From Streptomyces kurssanovii (GTDB lineage: Bacteria; Actinomycetota; Actinomycetes; Streptomycetales; Streptomycetaceae), in the NCBI RefSeq assembly GCF_014649695.1, contig NZ_BMTN01000003.1, positions 558,001 to 622,000 on the forward strand: a stretch of DNA of 64,000 bases. The letters run 5' to 3'. The position numbers and the translations under genes are program-made. The notes under the pieces are model-generated. The model was not told where the DNA came from. It saw only the letters and a program-made list of their open reading frames with translations, and did not search any database. Numbering within the stretch: the first letter of the stretch is position 1; every line of letters begins with the position of its first letter. This document shows positions 27,218 to 35,334 of the stretch, one piece after another.

Positions 27218-27517
27218 TCAGGTGTTGGTCGTTCCCCAGTCGTCCTCGGCGCCGACGCCCCGCTCCCGGAGCGCCCGCACCCGGTCCGCCACCGAGTCGG
27301 GAACCCGGTCACCGACCTTGTCGCTGACCGCGTGGAAGGCTTTGCCCGCCGCCTCGCGGCCGTTGTGGGCGGCGGACTCGGCGGCGTTGCGGACCGCCGG
27401 GTTCTGCGAGATCTGTCGCGCGGACTTCTTGAGCTGCTCGTAGCGCTCGCGCCCGGCCCGTGTCCCGAGCACGAAGCCGATGGCCAGTCCCGCGACGAAC
27501 GTGAGCTTGTACCGCAT
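27218..27517 (-). CDS. YtxH-domain small membrane protein
   Basis: This 99-residue protein has one N-terminal membrane helix with the glycine pattern AGLAIGFVLGTRAGRERYEQL (about 9-29), which is the YtxH signature, followed by a long charged helix and an acidic tail. YtxH proteins are stress-associated and of unknown mechanism. The start MRYKLTF has an AAGGGTG site and is preferred over an upstream in-frame ATG that lies in a poorly biased stretch. Confidence 0.8.
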   Translation of the reverse strand: MRYKLTFVAGLAIGFVLGTRAGRERYEQLKKSARQISQNPAVRNAAESAAHNGREAAGKAFHAVSDKVGDRVPDSVADRVRALRERGVGAEDDWGTTNT

Positions 27518-27690
27518 GGGTGACACCCTTCCGTTGCGTCGGTGCTGCCCGCCTACCCGTCGGGACCTGTGATCACCCGGCGCCATACCGATTGGCGGAG
27601 CACCCCCCTGGTTGCGCTAATGTATGTGTCGCAGCGAGCGCACGCCCCCTGGGACGCCCCGGGTAGGTACGTTCGGTGCACACGCAGCAA

Positions 27691-27763
27691 TCCCCTGTAG
27701 CTCAATTGGCAGAGCAGCCGGCTGTTAACCGGCAGGTTACTGGTTCGAGTCCAGTCGGGGGAG
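27691..27763 (+). tRNA. tRNA-Asn (GTT), copy 1
   Basis: This is a 73-nt cloverleaf with acceptor arms TCCCCTG and CGGGGGA plus discriminator G, D-arm GCTCAATTGGCAGAGC, anticodon arm GCCGG-CTGTTAA-CCGGC with GTT at 27724-27726, and T-arm with GGTTCGAGTCC. CCA is not encoded. Confidence 0.95.
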
Positions 27764-27768
27764 CGCGA

Positions 27769-27841
27769 TCCCCTGTAGCTCAATTGGCAGAGCATTCGGC
27801 TGTTAACCGGAGGGTTGCTGGTTCGAGTCCAGCCGGGGGAG
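27769..27841 (+). tRNA. tRNA-Asn (GTT), copy 2
   Basis: This second tRNA-Asn starts 5 bp after the first. The acceptor and D-arm are identical, and the anticodon arm differs (TTCGG-CTGTTAA-CCGGA). The T-arm is intact (CTGGTTCGAGTCCAG). The pair is probably one transcript ending at the hairpin downstream. Confidence 0.95.
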
Positions 27842-27852
27842 CAGATGGGAAG

Positions 27853-27874
27853 AGGGCCCCTCGGGGCCCTTTTT
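27853..27874 (+). terminator. Rho-independent terminator of the tRNA-Asn pair
   Basis: 8-bp arms AGGGCCCC and GGGGCCCT with a 2-nt loop are followed by TTTT, 11 bp after the second tRNA. It is the most canonical terminator in the window. Confidence 0.85.
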
Positions 27875-28052
27875 CATGTGCGCGTACGGGAGCCCGGACA
27901 GTCCGTTCGGTGTGTTCCCGGCTACATCAGGAACCGCGTGGGCCGCAGCGGGGTCCTCATGGTCGAGCGTTGTCGACCATGCGAGGCAGGAGATCGTATG
28001 ACCGGCTATGCTGCGGCAGACGGCGCGCACAAATGTGCGCGACGCGCCGTTA

Positions 28053-28126
28053 GGGGCGGTAGCTCAGCCGGTTAGAGCAGCGGACTCATAATCCGTCGGC
28101 CGTGGGTTCGAGTCCCACCCGCCCCA
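28053..28126 (+). tRNA. tRNA with CAT anticodon (elongator tRNA-Met or tRNA-Ile2)
   Basis: This 74-nt cloverleaf has acceptor arms GGGGCGG and CCGCCCC with discriminator A, D-arm AGCTCAGCCGGTTAGAGC, anticodon arm GCGGA-CTCATAA-TCCGT and T-arm GTGGGTTCGAGTCCCAC. It lacks initiator features such as a C1-A72 mismatch and a GGG/CCC anticodon stem. The anticodon arm resembles E. coli ileX, whose C34 is lysidine-modified to read AUA, as much as elongator tRNA-Met; the identity is therefore left open. Confidence 0.9.
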
Positions 28127-28200
28127 CCCAAGGAAGGTAAGGGGAAACGTCTCTCCTCCTCGTGAGGCGCGCGACATCCCTTCCGAATCCTCCGGCGGGT

Positions 28201-28884
28201 TCACTCTCCCGGCCCCTCGAGCCCCTCGATCAGCGTGGTGAGCTCGCTCAGTGTCCAGGCCTCCGCCGCTCCCGGGCACCCTGACAGATAGCGGGCCACG
28301 GCCGCCGGCTCCCAGGTGTCGTCGGCGCACAGACCGTGGGCCAGGTGCAGCAGATACGGGGCCGAGGGCTTGTTCCAGGCCACTTCCGACAGGCTCCACG
28401 GTGCGGTGAAGGTGAGGACCGGGATGTCCTCGAGGTGGCCGAGGAGGACCAGCGTCTCGTACCGGCCGGGGCCGAGGGCGGCGCTGCCGTCGGTGAGCAC
28501 CGCGGCAAGGTCGAGGTCCTTGCCTGGGATCTCGTACATCTCCTGCGCGGCGATGTCGGAGAACTGCTGCCCGGTGACGAGGTGGGCGCGGCCCCTGACG
28601 ACGCCGTCGGCGGCGGGGTCGTAGAAGGCCCGGCCGCCCTGCCACACGGGCGACTCGGTCGCGAAGTACAGCGCCCCTGGGAACTCGACCGGTGCGGAGC
28701 GCACCGGTGGGCGCCGGTCACGGCAGCCCGGGTAGGTCCGCGCCGCGCCGGGGGGCCGGCCGCCGGTGAGGTAGTACCGCAGCCGGCCGGTGTCCATGTT
28801 CGAGCCGTACGACGCGTACCAGACGTGCTCCGCGCCGCGCGTCGGTGCTGCCGGCGTGGTGGCGAGGCGGTGGACGATGGTCAC
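28201..28884 (-). CDS. GGCT-like (AIG2 fold) histone-deacetylase-type protein, second homologue
   Basis: This 227-residue protein carries the motif 'VWYASYGSNMDTGRLRYYL' near the N-terminus, the YGSN form of the gamma-glutamylcyclotransferase phosphate-binding loop, and 'EFPGALYFATESPVWQGGRAFYDP', typical of larger bacterial GGCT-like proteins. The catalytic Glu would be in 'SDIAAQEMYEIPG'. The C-terminal about 90 residues are an added domain. The GTG at 28884 is chosen because GGAGTC lies 6 nt upstream; an ATG 24 codons earlier has no site and would add a Pro/Arg-rich leader. The substrate is unknown. Confidence 0.7.
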   Translation of the reverse strand: MTIVHRLATTPAAPTRGAEHVWYASYGSNMDTGRLRYYLTGGRPPGAARTYPGCRDRRPPVRSAPVEFPGALYFATESPVWQGGRAFYDPAADGVVRGRAHLVTGQQFSDIAAQEMYEIPGKDLDLAAVLTDGSAALGPGRYETLVLLGHLEDIPVLTFTAPWSLSEVAWNKPSAPYLLHLAHGLCADDTWEPAAVARYLSGCPGAAEAWTLSELTTLIEGLEGPGE

Positions 28885-28980
28885 GGACGACTCCGCTGAC
28901 GGGTGTCTGGGCGGTTCCAGGCTACGGGGTGGTGTGCGGCCGGGGCGGCCGCACACACGCGCCGGGCGGAGAGCCCCAGG

Positions 28981-29397
28981 TCAGCCCTGGCTCTCGTTGA
29001 TGTTGACCATCCAGGAGATGCCGAAGCGGTCGACGCACATGCCGAACGTGTCGCCCCACATCTGCTTCTCGAGGGGGACGTTCACCGTGCCGTCGGCGGA
29101 GAGCTTCTCCCAGTAGCCGCGGAGTTCGCCGGCGTCCTCGCCGCTCAGGCTGATCGAGAAGTTGTTGCCGGGCTTGTGCTCCATCCCGGGCGGGGTGTCG
29201 GCTCCCATCAGCGTGAAGCCGCGCTCGGTCTCGAGCATGCCGTGCATGATCTTGTCGGCGTCGTCGGGCGAGGTCTCGCCGCCGATGTCGGCGTAGGTGT
29301 TCAGCCGCAGGTTTCCGCCGAGGACGCTTTTGTAGAACTCCATGGCCTCGCGTGCGTTGCCGGCGAAGCTGATGTACGGGTTGAGGCGAGATGCCAC
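28981..29397 (-). CDS. VOC-superfamily (PhnB/YjdN-like) protein
   Basis: This 138-residue glyoxalase-fold protein has 'LNPYISFAGNAREAMEFYKSVLGG' at the N-terminus and 'KQMWGDTFGMCVDRFGISWMVNI' at the C-terminus, the conserved ends of the PhnB/3-demethylubiquinone-methyltransferase-like branch. Members bind antibiotics or small aromatic ligands or have no known activity. The GTG start has AAGGAG 7 nt upstream. It is a single-gene unit, 96 bp downstream of the GGCT-like gene start on the same strand. Confidence 0.85.
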   Translation of the reverse strand: MASRLNPYISFAGNAREAMEFYKSVLGGNLRLNTYADIGGETSPDDADKIMHGMLETERGFTLMGADTPPGMEHKPGNNFSISLSGEDAGELRGYWEKLSADGTVNVPLEKQMWGDTFGMCVDRFGISWMVNINESQG

Positions 29398-29881
29398 TGG
29401 ACGCTCCTTTTGCGTTGCGGGTCGGTTCTCGCAGGGTAATTGCCGCGGTTCCGCTTTTTGCCGCCACACGCGGTCGGGCAACCGCGGGGTGTGAGCGGCG
29501 GATCACCGCCGTAAGCCGGGGAGCGGTCGCCGCCGCTGGACGTGATTGCCGCTTACGTCAACCACGGCCGTCGGAATGCTTCTCCATTGTTGTACTTACT
29601 CAAGTTCCAGAAAGCGGTGTCCCTGCCCGAAAGTCGTCTTGACCGGCACGTTGTGAATGGTCGAGGTTCCAGAACTCTTGTTAGCGGTAGGCCAGTTGTG
29701 TAAGGGTGAGCCCTCTCACACCCGAACAACACTGCTCAGATCAACCGTTCGAATTCCATTGCGGTGGCCCACTCCAAAAGAGCGTCGAGCCGCCCCGCTC
29801 GAAGGTATGTACCAATCGGTGCACTTCTTTCGGTCCCGCACAGCAACCCCCCACCGCATTGCCATGGATGGAAAGACGTCA
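29398..29881. other. 484-bp gap upstream of the ricin-domain fusion gene
   Basis: The segment has lower GC than its surroundings around 29540-29760 (for example ATTGTTGTACTTACTC). In-frame extension of the downstream gene into it is possible from 29657 but has no ribosome binding site and weak codon bias. It likely carries the promoters of the two divergent genes; I see no clear -35/-10 pair or RNA gene. Confidence 0.5.
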
Positions 29882-31837
29882 ATGCAACATCCCCGCACGC
29901 CCGGAACCGCCCCTTCTTCGCAGCCCGGCCGCGCCCCCGGAGTCTCCGACGAGGAGCTCGCCGCCGCACTGCAGGCCGGTGGAGGGGGTCTTGAAGTCCA
30001 GCCGATGGCCACGCTGCTCGCTCGGCACTGGCAGCCCGTGTTCGACTATGCCTCAATTTGTGCGACCTCGAACAAAACCGCTTCGATGCTGACCACGGCG
30101 GCTTTCGCGCAGCTGATGGAAAGTCTGGCGCGCAACGCGGCGGCTGGTGCGCTGAGGCCCCATCTTCTGGTGACCGTCCGTCATATCGCCAAGGCGTGGG
30201 CCGGCGACCCGACGGTGGCCTCGGTTCTGACCGGGCTCATGAATCCTGAAGGCCCCGGGGAAAACAGGCAGTTGGTCTCCCGGGCTTTCCATGTAATGCC
30301 GATGACCGCTCAGGTTCTCCTCTGGCACGCCGAGGTCGAGGCCGAGGGAATATCCATACCGGCGGGTTTGTCGGGGCTTGATCCACGTGTCGCCTCCGCC
30401 CAGCTCGAGCAGGCCCGCGAGCAGTTCAGGCAGGCGTGTGTGCGGGTCCACCGGGAGTACGCGCCGACCGCGGAGTGCCGCCACTACAACCGCCTGCTCG
30501 ACATCTCGCTGCGCCGGGGCGGGGTCCTGATCCCCGACATCCAGGTGCATCTGTCCGAATGCTCGTACTGCCGGTTCGCCGCGGAGCAGCTGAGGCAGTC
30601 CGGCGGGCGGCTGGGTGTGCTGCTCGGGGAGGCGCTGCTCGGCGGCGCGGCCGGGCCGTATCTCGACTCGAGGCCGGGGAGAAGGCGCAGGGCCGGGGCG
30701 GCGCAGGACACGGCCGGCCCCGGGCCCCGCGGCCCGAGGGGGAGCGGCCGTCACTCACGCGGCGGAGGGCCCGGCACGCTGCGGAGCCTCGCCCTGAAAG
30801 GCCGGCGCTTCGCGGCGGTCGGCATCGCGCCCGGAGCGCTGACCGTGGGGGCCGCGGCGGCCGTGACCGGGCTGCTCGTCATCACCCTGGCGTCGGCCCT
30901 GTGGCAGGACGACGACAGGCAAGCCGGCCCGTCCGTCCCCAGCGGCGCCGTCACCGGCACCGCCCCGCCCGCGTCCGGGGCGGGCACACCCGGGCCCTCC
31001 ACCCCCGCGCCCGACCCGACGGCCACCTCGGCCAACCATCCGGCGGCACCGCTGACCACCAGGCTGCGCAACGCGGAGGCCGGACTGTGCCTCGACATCA
31101 CCGCCCCCGCGCCGCGGGCCGGGACGGAGGTGACCATGGCGGCGTGCTCCTCCGCGGCCACCCAGAGGTGGGTGTACGAGAGCGACGGCCGGCTCCGCAG
31201 CTCGGCCGCCCCCGCGCTCTGCCTCAACTCCCACGGACTCGATGGCATCGTTGTCCTGGACGGCTGCACCAGCCGGACCGCTCCGGACGCGGTGGACGTC
31301 CGCTACGACCTGACCATCCAGGGCCAGGTGATCCCGCGGTGGAACGACCGGCTGGCCATGGTGCCCGCCTCGACAGAGCCGGGGGCGAACGTGGTGGTCA
31401 AGGTCCGCGACGAATCGCCCGCCCAGGTCTGGCAGACCGACGCCTCGCCCATGGGCACGCGGCAGCAGTCCGGCACGGGGCAGACGGCCCCGTACGCGGA
31501 GGAGGTCAACGGTCCCGCGGCGGAGCACGGGTGCGTCCGCGAGCCGTGCCCCGCACCGCCCGCCGGACCGGGCTCCGGCGTCGCGACCGGTGACCCGGGG
31601 GCCCGCTCCGGCGCCGGCCACGGCGTCGCCCCCGACGGCGCGGGGGACCCTGTGCGGGGGGACGTGCGGGGAGGCGAGGCGGAGGAGCCGGCAGAGGGAG
31701 GTCTGCGCCGGGTCAACGACCCGCCGCAGGACCAACGGGCGCAGCAGAGCCCTCCGCCTCTGGTGACCTCCGTGGTGGGCCGGAGCGTGACGCTCCCGCC
31801 CGCCGGGCCCGCCACTTCCGGACCCGGGGTCAGGTGA
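29882..31837 (+). CDS. Membrane protein: sigma-like N-domain, anti-sigma-type zinc finger, TM, ricin-B lectin domain
   Basis: This 651-residue protein has layered domains. Residues about 18-110 resemble ECF sigma region 2 (LLARHWQPVFDYA, then TTAAFAQLMESLARNAA and LRPHLLVTVRHIAKAW). Residues about 205-245 hold a zinc-finger anti-sigma motif with Cys upstream and HLSECSYC (HxxxCxxC). A single TM helix lies at about 315-340, then a Pro/Thr linker, then a ricin B-type beta-trefoil (about 388-505) with QRW and QVW motifs. The tail is low-complexity. The ATG at 29882 has GGAAAG 6 nt upstream. It looks like an outside carbohydrate sensor linked to an internal regulatory relic. Its 3' end overlaps the convergent VOC gene by 8 nt. 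Confidence 0.75.
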   Translation: MQHPRTPGTAPSSQPGRAPGVSDEELAAALQAGGGGLEVQPMATLLARHWQPVFDYASICATSNKTASMLTTAAFAQLMESLARNAAAGALRPHLLVTVRHIAKAWAGDPTVASVLTGLMNPEGPGENRQLVSRAFHVMPMTAQVLLWHAEVEAEGISIPAGLSGLDPRVASAQLEQAREQFRQACVRVHREYAPTAECRHYNRLLDISLRRGGVLIPDIQVHLSECSYCRFAAEQLRQSGGRLGVLLGEALLGGAAGPYLDSRPGRRRRAGAAQDTAGPGPRGPRGSGRHSRGGGPGTLRSLALKGRRFAAVGIAPGALTVGAAAAVTGLLVITLASALWQDDDRQAGPSVPSGAVTGTAPPASGAGTPGPSTPAPDPTATSANHPAAPLTTRLRNAEAGLCLDITAPAPRAGTEVTMAACSSAATQRWVYESDGRLRSSAAPALCLNSHGLDGIVVLDGCTSRTAPDAVDVRYDLTIQGQVIPRWNDRLAMVPASTEPGANVVVKVRDESPAQVWQTDASPMGTRQQSGTGQTAPYAEEVNGPAAEHGCVREPCPAPPAGPGSGVATGDPGARSGAGHGVAPDGAGDPVRGDVRGGEAEEPAEGGLRRVNDPPQDQRAQQSPPPLVTSVVGRSVTLPPAGPATSGPGVR

Positions 31838-32618
31838 ACCGGGGCATCTCGCCGGCGGTCGTGGTGACGTCGATGACGGAGAACGCGGCGCCCTGCGGAT
31901 CACGGACCGAGGCGTACCGTCCGTAGGGGCTGTCCAGCGGCCCCCGCTGCAGCGTGCCGCCCAGCCTGGTGACCGTGTCGATCGCCGCGTCGCAGTCCTC
32001 GACGCCGAAGTACACGTTGAGGTACGGGTGGAGCTCGGGCGGGAAGTCGTCCGTCATGCGTAGCCGGCCCGCGACGGGCTCACCGCCGAGGTGCCACAGG
32101 GTGAAGTCGACCGAGTCCTGCTGCATCCGCTTCGCCTCGTAGGGGAAGAGCGAGCAGAAGAAGTGGTCGGCCCGCTCCACGTCCCTGGTGGTGACCTCCG
32201 CCCAGCAGTACGAGCCGGGCTCACCGGTCTTCCCGAACCCCGTGTGGGCGTCCGGCTGCCAGAGGCTGAAGAACACACCGCTGGGCTCCTCCGCGGTGAC
32301 CATCGTGCCGAAGGAGCCGACCGGCATCGGATCCATCAGCAGCGCACCGCCGTTGTCTCGGATCCTCTCGGCGGCGGACGCCACGTCGGATGTGGCGAAG
32401 TAGAGGTTCCAGGCCGGCGGTCCCCCCGTTCCCGGCATCCGGGGCACGACGGCCGCGACGGCCTTGCCGTCGGAGAACGCCTGCGTGTAGCCACCGAACT
32501 CGGGCGAGCCCTCGTCGAAGGTCCAGCCCAGCAGCTCGCCGTAGAAGCCCTTCGCGGCCTCCACGTCGGGGAACATCGCGTCGGCCCAGCAGGGCGTGCC
32601 TTCGGGGTGCGCTGCCAT
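31830..32618 (-). CDS. VOC family protein with two glyoxalase modules
   Basis: This 262-residue protein is two fused VOC modules: 'PCWADAMFPDVEAAKGFYGELLGWTFDEG' starts the first and 'GSYCWAEVTTRDVERADHFFCSLFPYEAKRM' the second. The ends of each carry 'GVFFSLWQPDAH' and 'GAAFSVIDVTT'. This is the CFP30B/27-kDa antigen-like type common in actinobacteria, of unknown substrate. The ATG has TTGGAG upstream. The longer open frame upstream is not used, since it lacks a site and codon bias. Confidence 0.85.
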   Translation of the reverse strand: MAAHPEGTPCWADAMFPDVEAAKGFYGELLGWTFDEGSPEFGGYTQAFSDGKAVAAVVPRMPGTGGPPAWNLYFATSDVASAAERIRDNGGALLMDPMPVGSFGTMVTAEEPSGVFFSLWQPDAHTGFGKTGEPGSYCWAEVTTRDVERADHFFCSLFPYEAKRMQQDSVDFTLWHLGGEPVAGRLRMTDDFPPELHPYLNVYFGVEDCDAAIDTVTRLGGTLQRGPLDSPYGRYASVRDPQGAAFSVIDVTTTAGEMPRFT

Positions 32619-32880
32619 CGTCTCCAAGCCTTCCTGCCCGTCGGGTCTCTCCCGTCGCACGCTATGCGCCCCCGTCCCGGGCCGCCCGTCGGGCGCGCCG
32701 GGCGCCCCCGACCCGGCGCCGTCGCACCTCCCGCCCCGGCCCCGGAGCGCCGTCTGGCGGGTGGCCGCCATGGCACGTACCCGCCAGCGGAGTCCGGTTC
32801 GCAACCGCCTTGACCACGCCGAGACTCTTCGCAGCGCCCGGAGCCACCCCTTCCACCGGGCGTCCCGAGGAGAGTCGTTC

Positions 32881-33931
32881 ATGACCAGAGCACCCGCGAG
32901 ACGCAGGGCCCTGCTGATCGCCGCCGGCGTGTCCCTCGTCCTGCTCCGACCGCGACCTCGCCTACCGGCCCGCCAAGGGTGAGCTGGCCGTGCTCGACAG
33001 CAGGTTCCACGCGGCGAAGCCCGCGCACGGCGGCGAGTTCCGCTACTCGATCACCGACACCTTCCCCGTCGGCTTCGGCTTCCCCGAGAAGATCGCCTTC
33101 CCGGTCGAGCGCACCGACTACGTCAGCACGGGCACCGGCCGGCGCTGGCACGAGTCCGTCACCAACGGCCCCGGGGCCCTCGAGCAGCGCAGCGGCACCC
33201 CCGTCTACCAGGGCGGCAGCCGCTCCGAGCTCAATTGGTTCAAGCCGGTGCTGCACCCGTGGCTGGGCACCGGACTCGGCTGGGGTCAGACCCGGACCGG
33301 CAACAACCTCGAGTTCAACACCCCGGCCGGGGCGACTCCGGCCCCGACCACACCGGCTTCGGCGACGTGTGGAGCGATGCGTCGATGACGCAGTTCACCG
33401 AGGTGTACGCGGACGGCGAGCTGGTGGACCGCAAGATGAGCTCGGGCGCCTACGCCTGGGGCGCCGACCCGGCCGAGAAGACGTACAAGGTGGTCACCGA
33501 CACCACGCTGGACGCCGACCGGTGGCGGCTGGCGACGAGGGGCCACACCGAGTGGACCGTCCGTTCCGCCGAGACGCCGGCCGACCGGCGGACCGTGCTT
33601 CCGATGCTCAACCTCGGCTTCGACGTCGACACCGACCTGCGCGGGTGACGTCCGGGCCGGCAAGCGCCTCGGTATCGGGATCTTCGCCGAGTACGTCAAG
33701 GGCGCGGCGGACGCCGGCCGGATCGGCGGCGGGTCGCTGGAGGTGTCGTTCGACGACGGGAAGACCTGGACGGCCGTGGAACTCGACGGCGCCCGGGGCA
33801 GGTCCGCGGCCTGGGAGGGCACGGTCCGGGTCCCGGCGGACGCCCGGTACATCTCCGTCCGGGCCTCCGCGGAGGACGACCAGGGCGGCTCGGTGCGGCA
33901 GGAGATCATCCGCGCGGTGGGTGTGAAGTAG
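32881..33931 (+). pseudogene. Decayed secreted protein gene, probably the ends of a large S8-type peptidase
   Basis: A GAGGAG site and ATG at 32881 open a typical signal peptide (RRRALLIAAGVSLVLL), but after about 22 codons the frame breaks. Downstream coding is readable in three pieces: 'DLAYRPAKGELAVLDSRFH' through about 33330, then another frame 'GDVWSDASMTQFTEVYADGE' to a stop at 33646, then a third frame 'GKRLGIGIFAEYVKG' to TAG at 33929. All pieces keep strong codon bias and read as one beta-rich C-terminal region. The simplest view is an internal deletion removing the catalytic domain plus two frameshifts. The peptidase family is inferred from tail resemblance only. Confidence 0.7.
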
Positions 33932-33949
33932 CCCGCAGCCAAAAGATGA

Positions 33950-33982
33950 GGAGGCCCGGTATGAGCACCGTACCGGGCCTCC
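33950..33982 (-). terminator. Hairpin terminator of the matB-carboxyltransferase unit
   Basis: 12-bp perfect arms GGAGGCCCGGTA and TACCGGGCCTCC with a 9-nt loop lie 5 bp past the carboxyltransferase stop. On the minus strand the hairpin is followed by CTCATCTTTT, a short U-run. It may also stop transcription coming from the pseudogene side. Confidence 0.8.
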
Positions 33983-33987
33983 CGCCG

Positions 33988-35334
33988 TCACCCGGGCCCC
34001 ACGATGCCCCGCACGACGCCCAGTTCGACCAGGTCCTCGGGCCGCAGGCGCAGCTGGTCCGCCAGGTGCGGCACCTGGTCGGGGGAGCGCTTGAGGATCG
34101 CGGCGGCGAGCTCCGGGGCGATGACGGAGAAGTAACTCGCCGGCGTGGCCCAGGTGTTGCCCGGTGCGGCCAGCGCCAGCGCACCCCCCGAGCCGCCCTC
34201 GCCGATGAGCAGGCTCGTCAGCGGTGTGCGCGCCGCGGCCATCGCCGTGAACAGCTCGGCGATGGCAGCGCCTGCGCCGGAGCGTTCCGCCTCCGCGTCG
34301 TTGGCGGCGCCCGGGGTGTCGATCAGCGTCAGCACCGGAAGTCCCAGCCGGTCGGCGAGCCTCACGACCCGGGCGGCGGTACGGTAACCGGCCGGCCTGG
34401 TCGCGGTTCCGCCCTGGGCGACGTACGCGACAGGGCGCCCGTCCCGCAGTCCCACCCCGCAGAGCATGCCGGGGTCCTCGCCGCCGCACCGGTCGCCTCG
34501 CAGCGGCTCGCGGCGCGTGAAGTGGTCGTCGAGGTACGCCTCGGCCCGCGGCCTCTCCGCGCCGCGCGCCTGTCGTACGGCGTCCCATCCGGTGCGCGCG
34601 GGTTCCCCGCCGGCGCCCAGCGCCCGCGGCGGCTCCACGGGCTCCCGTTCCCCGGCCACGGCCGCCGGGGCGAGCGCCTTCACCCAGAACGCGAGCGTGT
34701 CGCGCAGGGAGCCGGGAGGAACGACGGCGTCGATCTGGCCCGCCGCGAGCTGGCCCTCCGCCGTGTACGCGGCCGGGTCCGCGTCCGCCGGACGCACGCG
34801 CGAGCCGGCGAAGCCGACCTGAGCGCCGGGCAGCGCGAGGATAACGTCGGCGCCCGCGCCGAGCGTGGCCCAGCCGCCGCCGGTCGTCGGATCGCGAAGC
34901 ACGGCGATGTGCGCCACGCCCGCCTCCCGGAGCAGCACCGACGCGCGGGCGACCCGCTGGAGCTGGCCGAGCGCGATCATTCCCTCCTGCATCCGGCTGC
35001 CGCCGGTCGCGATCAGCGAGACGAGCGGCAGCCGCCGCTCACGGGCCAGCCCGTACGCGGCCTCCAGCCGGTCCCCGGCCCGCTCGCTCAGCGAACCGCC
35101 GAGGAAGCCGAACTCGAAGGAGATCAGCACGCATTCGATGCCGCCGAGCAGCGCCGTGCCGTAGACGACGGACTCGGCCGAGCCGGTCCGGCGTGCGGCG
35201 CGGTCGCGCTGTGCGCCGTAGCCCTCCCAGCCGAGCGGGCCGTCGCCCGCGTCGGGCAGGTCGGCGAGCTCCTGCTCGGTGAAACCATCGCTGACCAGGG
35301 CGATCGCCTCGCGGGCGGACACACGCTCAGCCAT
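33988..35334 (-). CDS. Fused AccD-AccA type acyl-CoA carboxyltransferase
   Basis: This 448-residue protein joins an AccD-like half and an AccA-like half. The first shows 'SLIATGGSRMQEGMIALGQL' and 'DPTTGGGWATLGAGADVILALPGAQVGFAGSR' (residues about 105-180). The second shows 'GYRTAARVVRLADRLGLPVLTLIDTPGA' and 'IGEGGSGGALALAAPGNTWATPASYFSVIAPE' (about 320-420). The AccD zinc ribbon is absent. The fold transfers carboxyl between biotin and acyl-CoA, but no biotin carrier or carboxylase is nearby. It overlaps matB by 8 nt, so it is cotranscribed with a malonyl-CoA-forming enzyme; malonyl-CoA turnover is a reasonable but unproven role. Confidence 0.8.
   Translation of the reverse strand: MAERVSAREAIALVSDGFTEQELADLPDAGDGPLGWEGYGAQRDRAARRTGSAESVVYGTALLGGIECVLISFEFGFLGGSLSERAGDRLEAAYGLARERRLPLVSLIATGGSRMQEGMIALGQLQRVARASVLLREAGVAHIAVLRDPTTGGGWATLGAGADVILALPGAQVGFAGSRVRPADADPAAYTAEGQLAAGQIDAVVPPGSLRDTLAFWVKALAPAAVAGEREPVEPPRALGAGGEPARTGWDAVRQARGAERPRAEAYLDDHFTRREPLRGDRCGGEDPGMLCGVGLRDGRPVAYVAQGGTATRPAGYRTAARVVRLADRLGLPVLTLIDTPGAANDAEAERSGAGAAIAELFTAMAAARTPLTSLLIGEGGSGGALALAAPGNTWATPASYFSVIAPELAAAILKRSPDQVPHLADQLRLRPEDLVELGVVRGIVGPG

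Noticed and set aside
27592-27623. TTGGCG ... TAATGT as tRNA-Asn promoter
   Set aside because: The spacer is 20 bp and the match weak; not enough to call.
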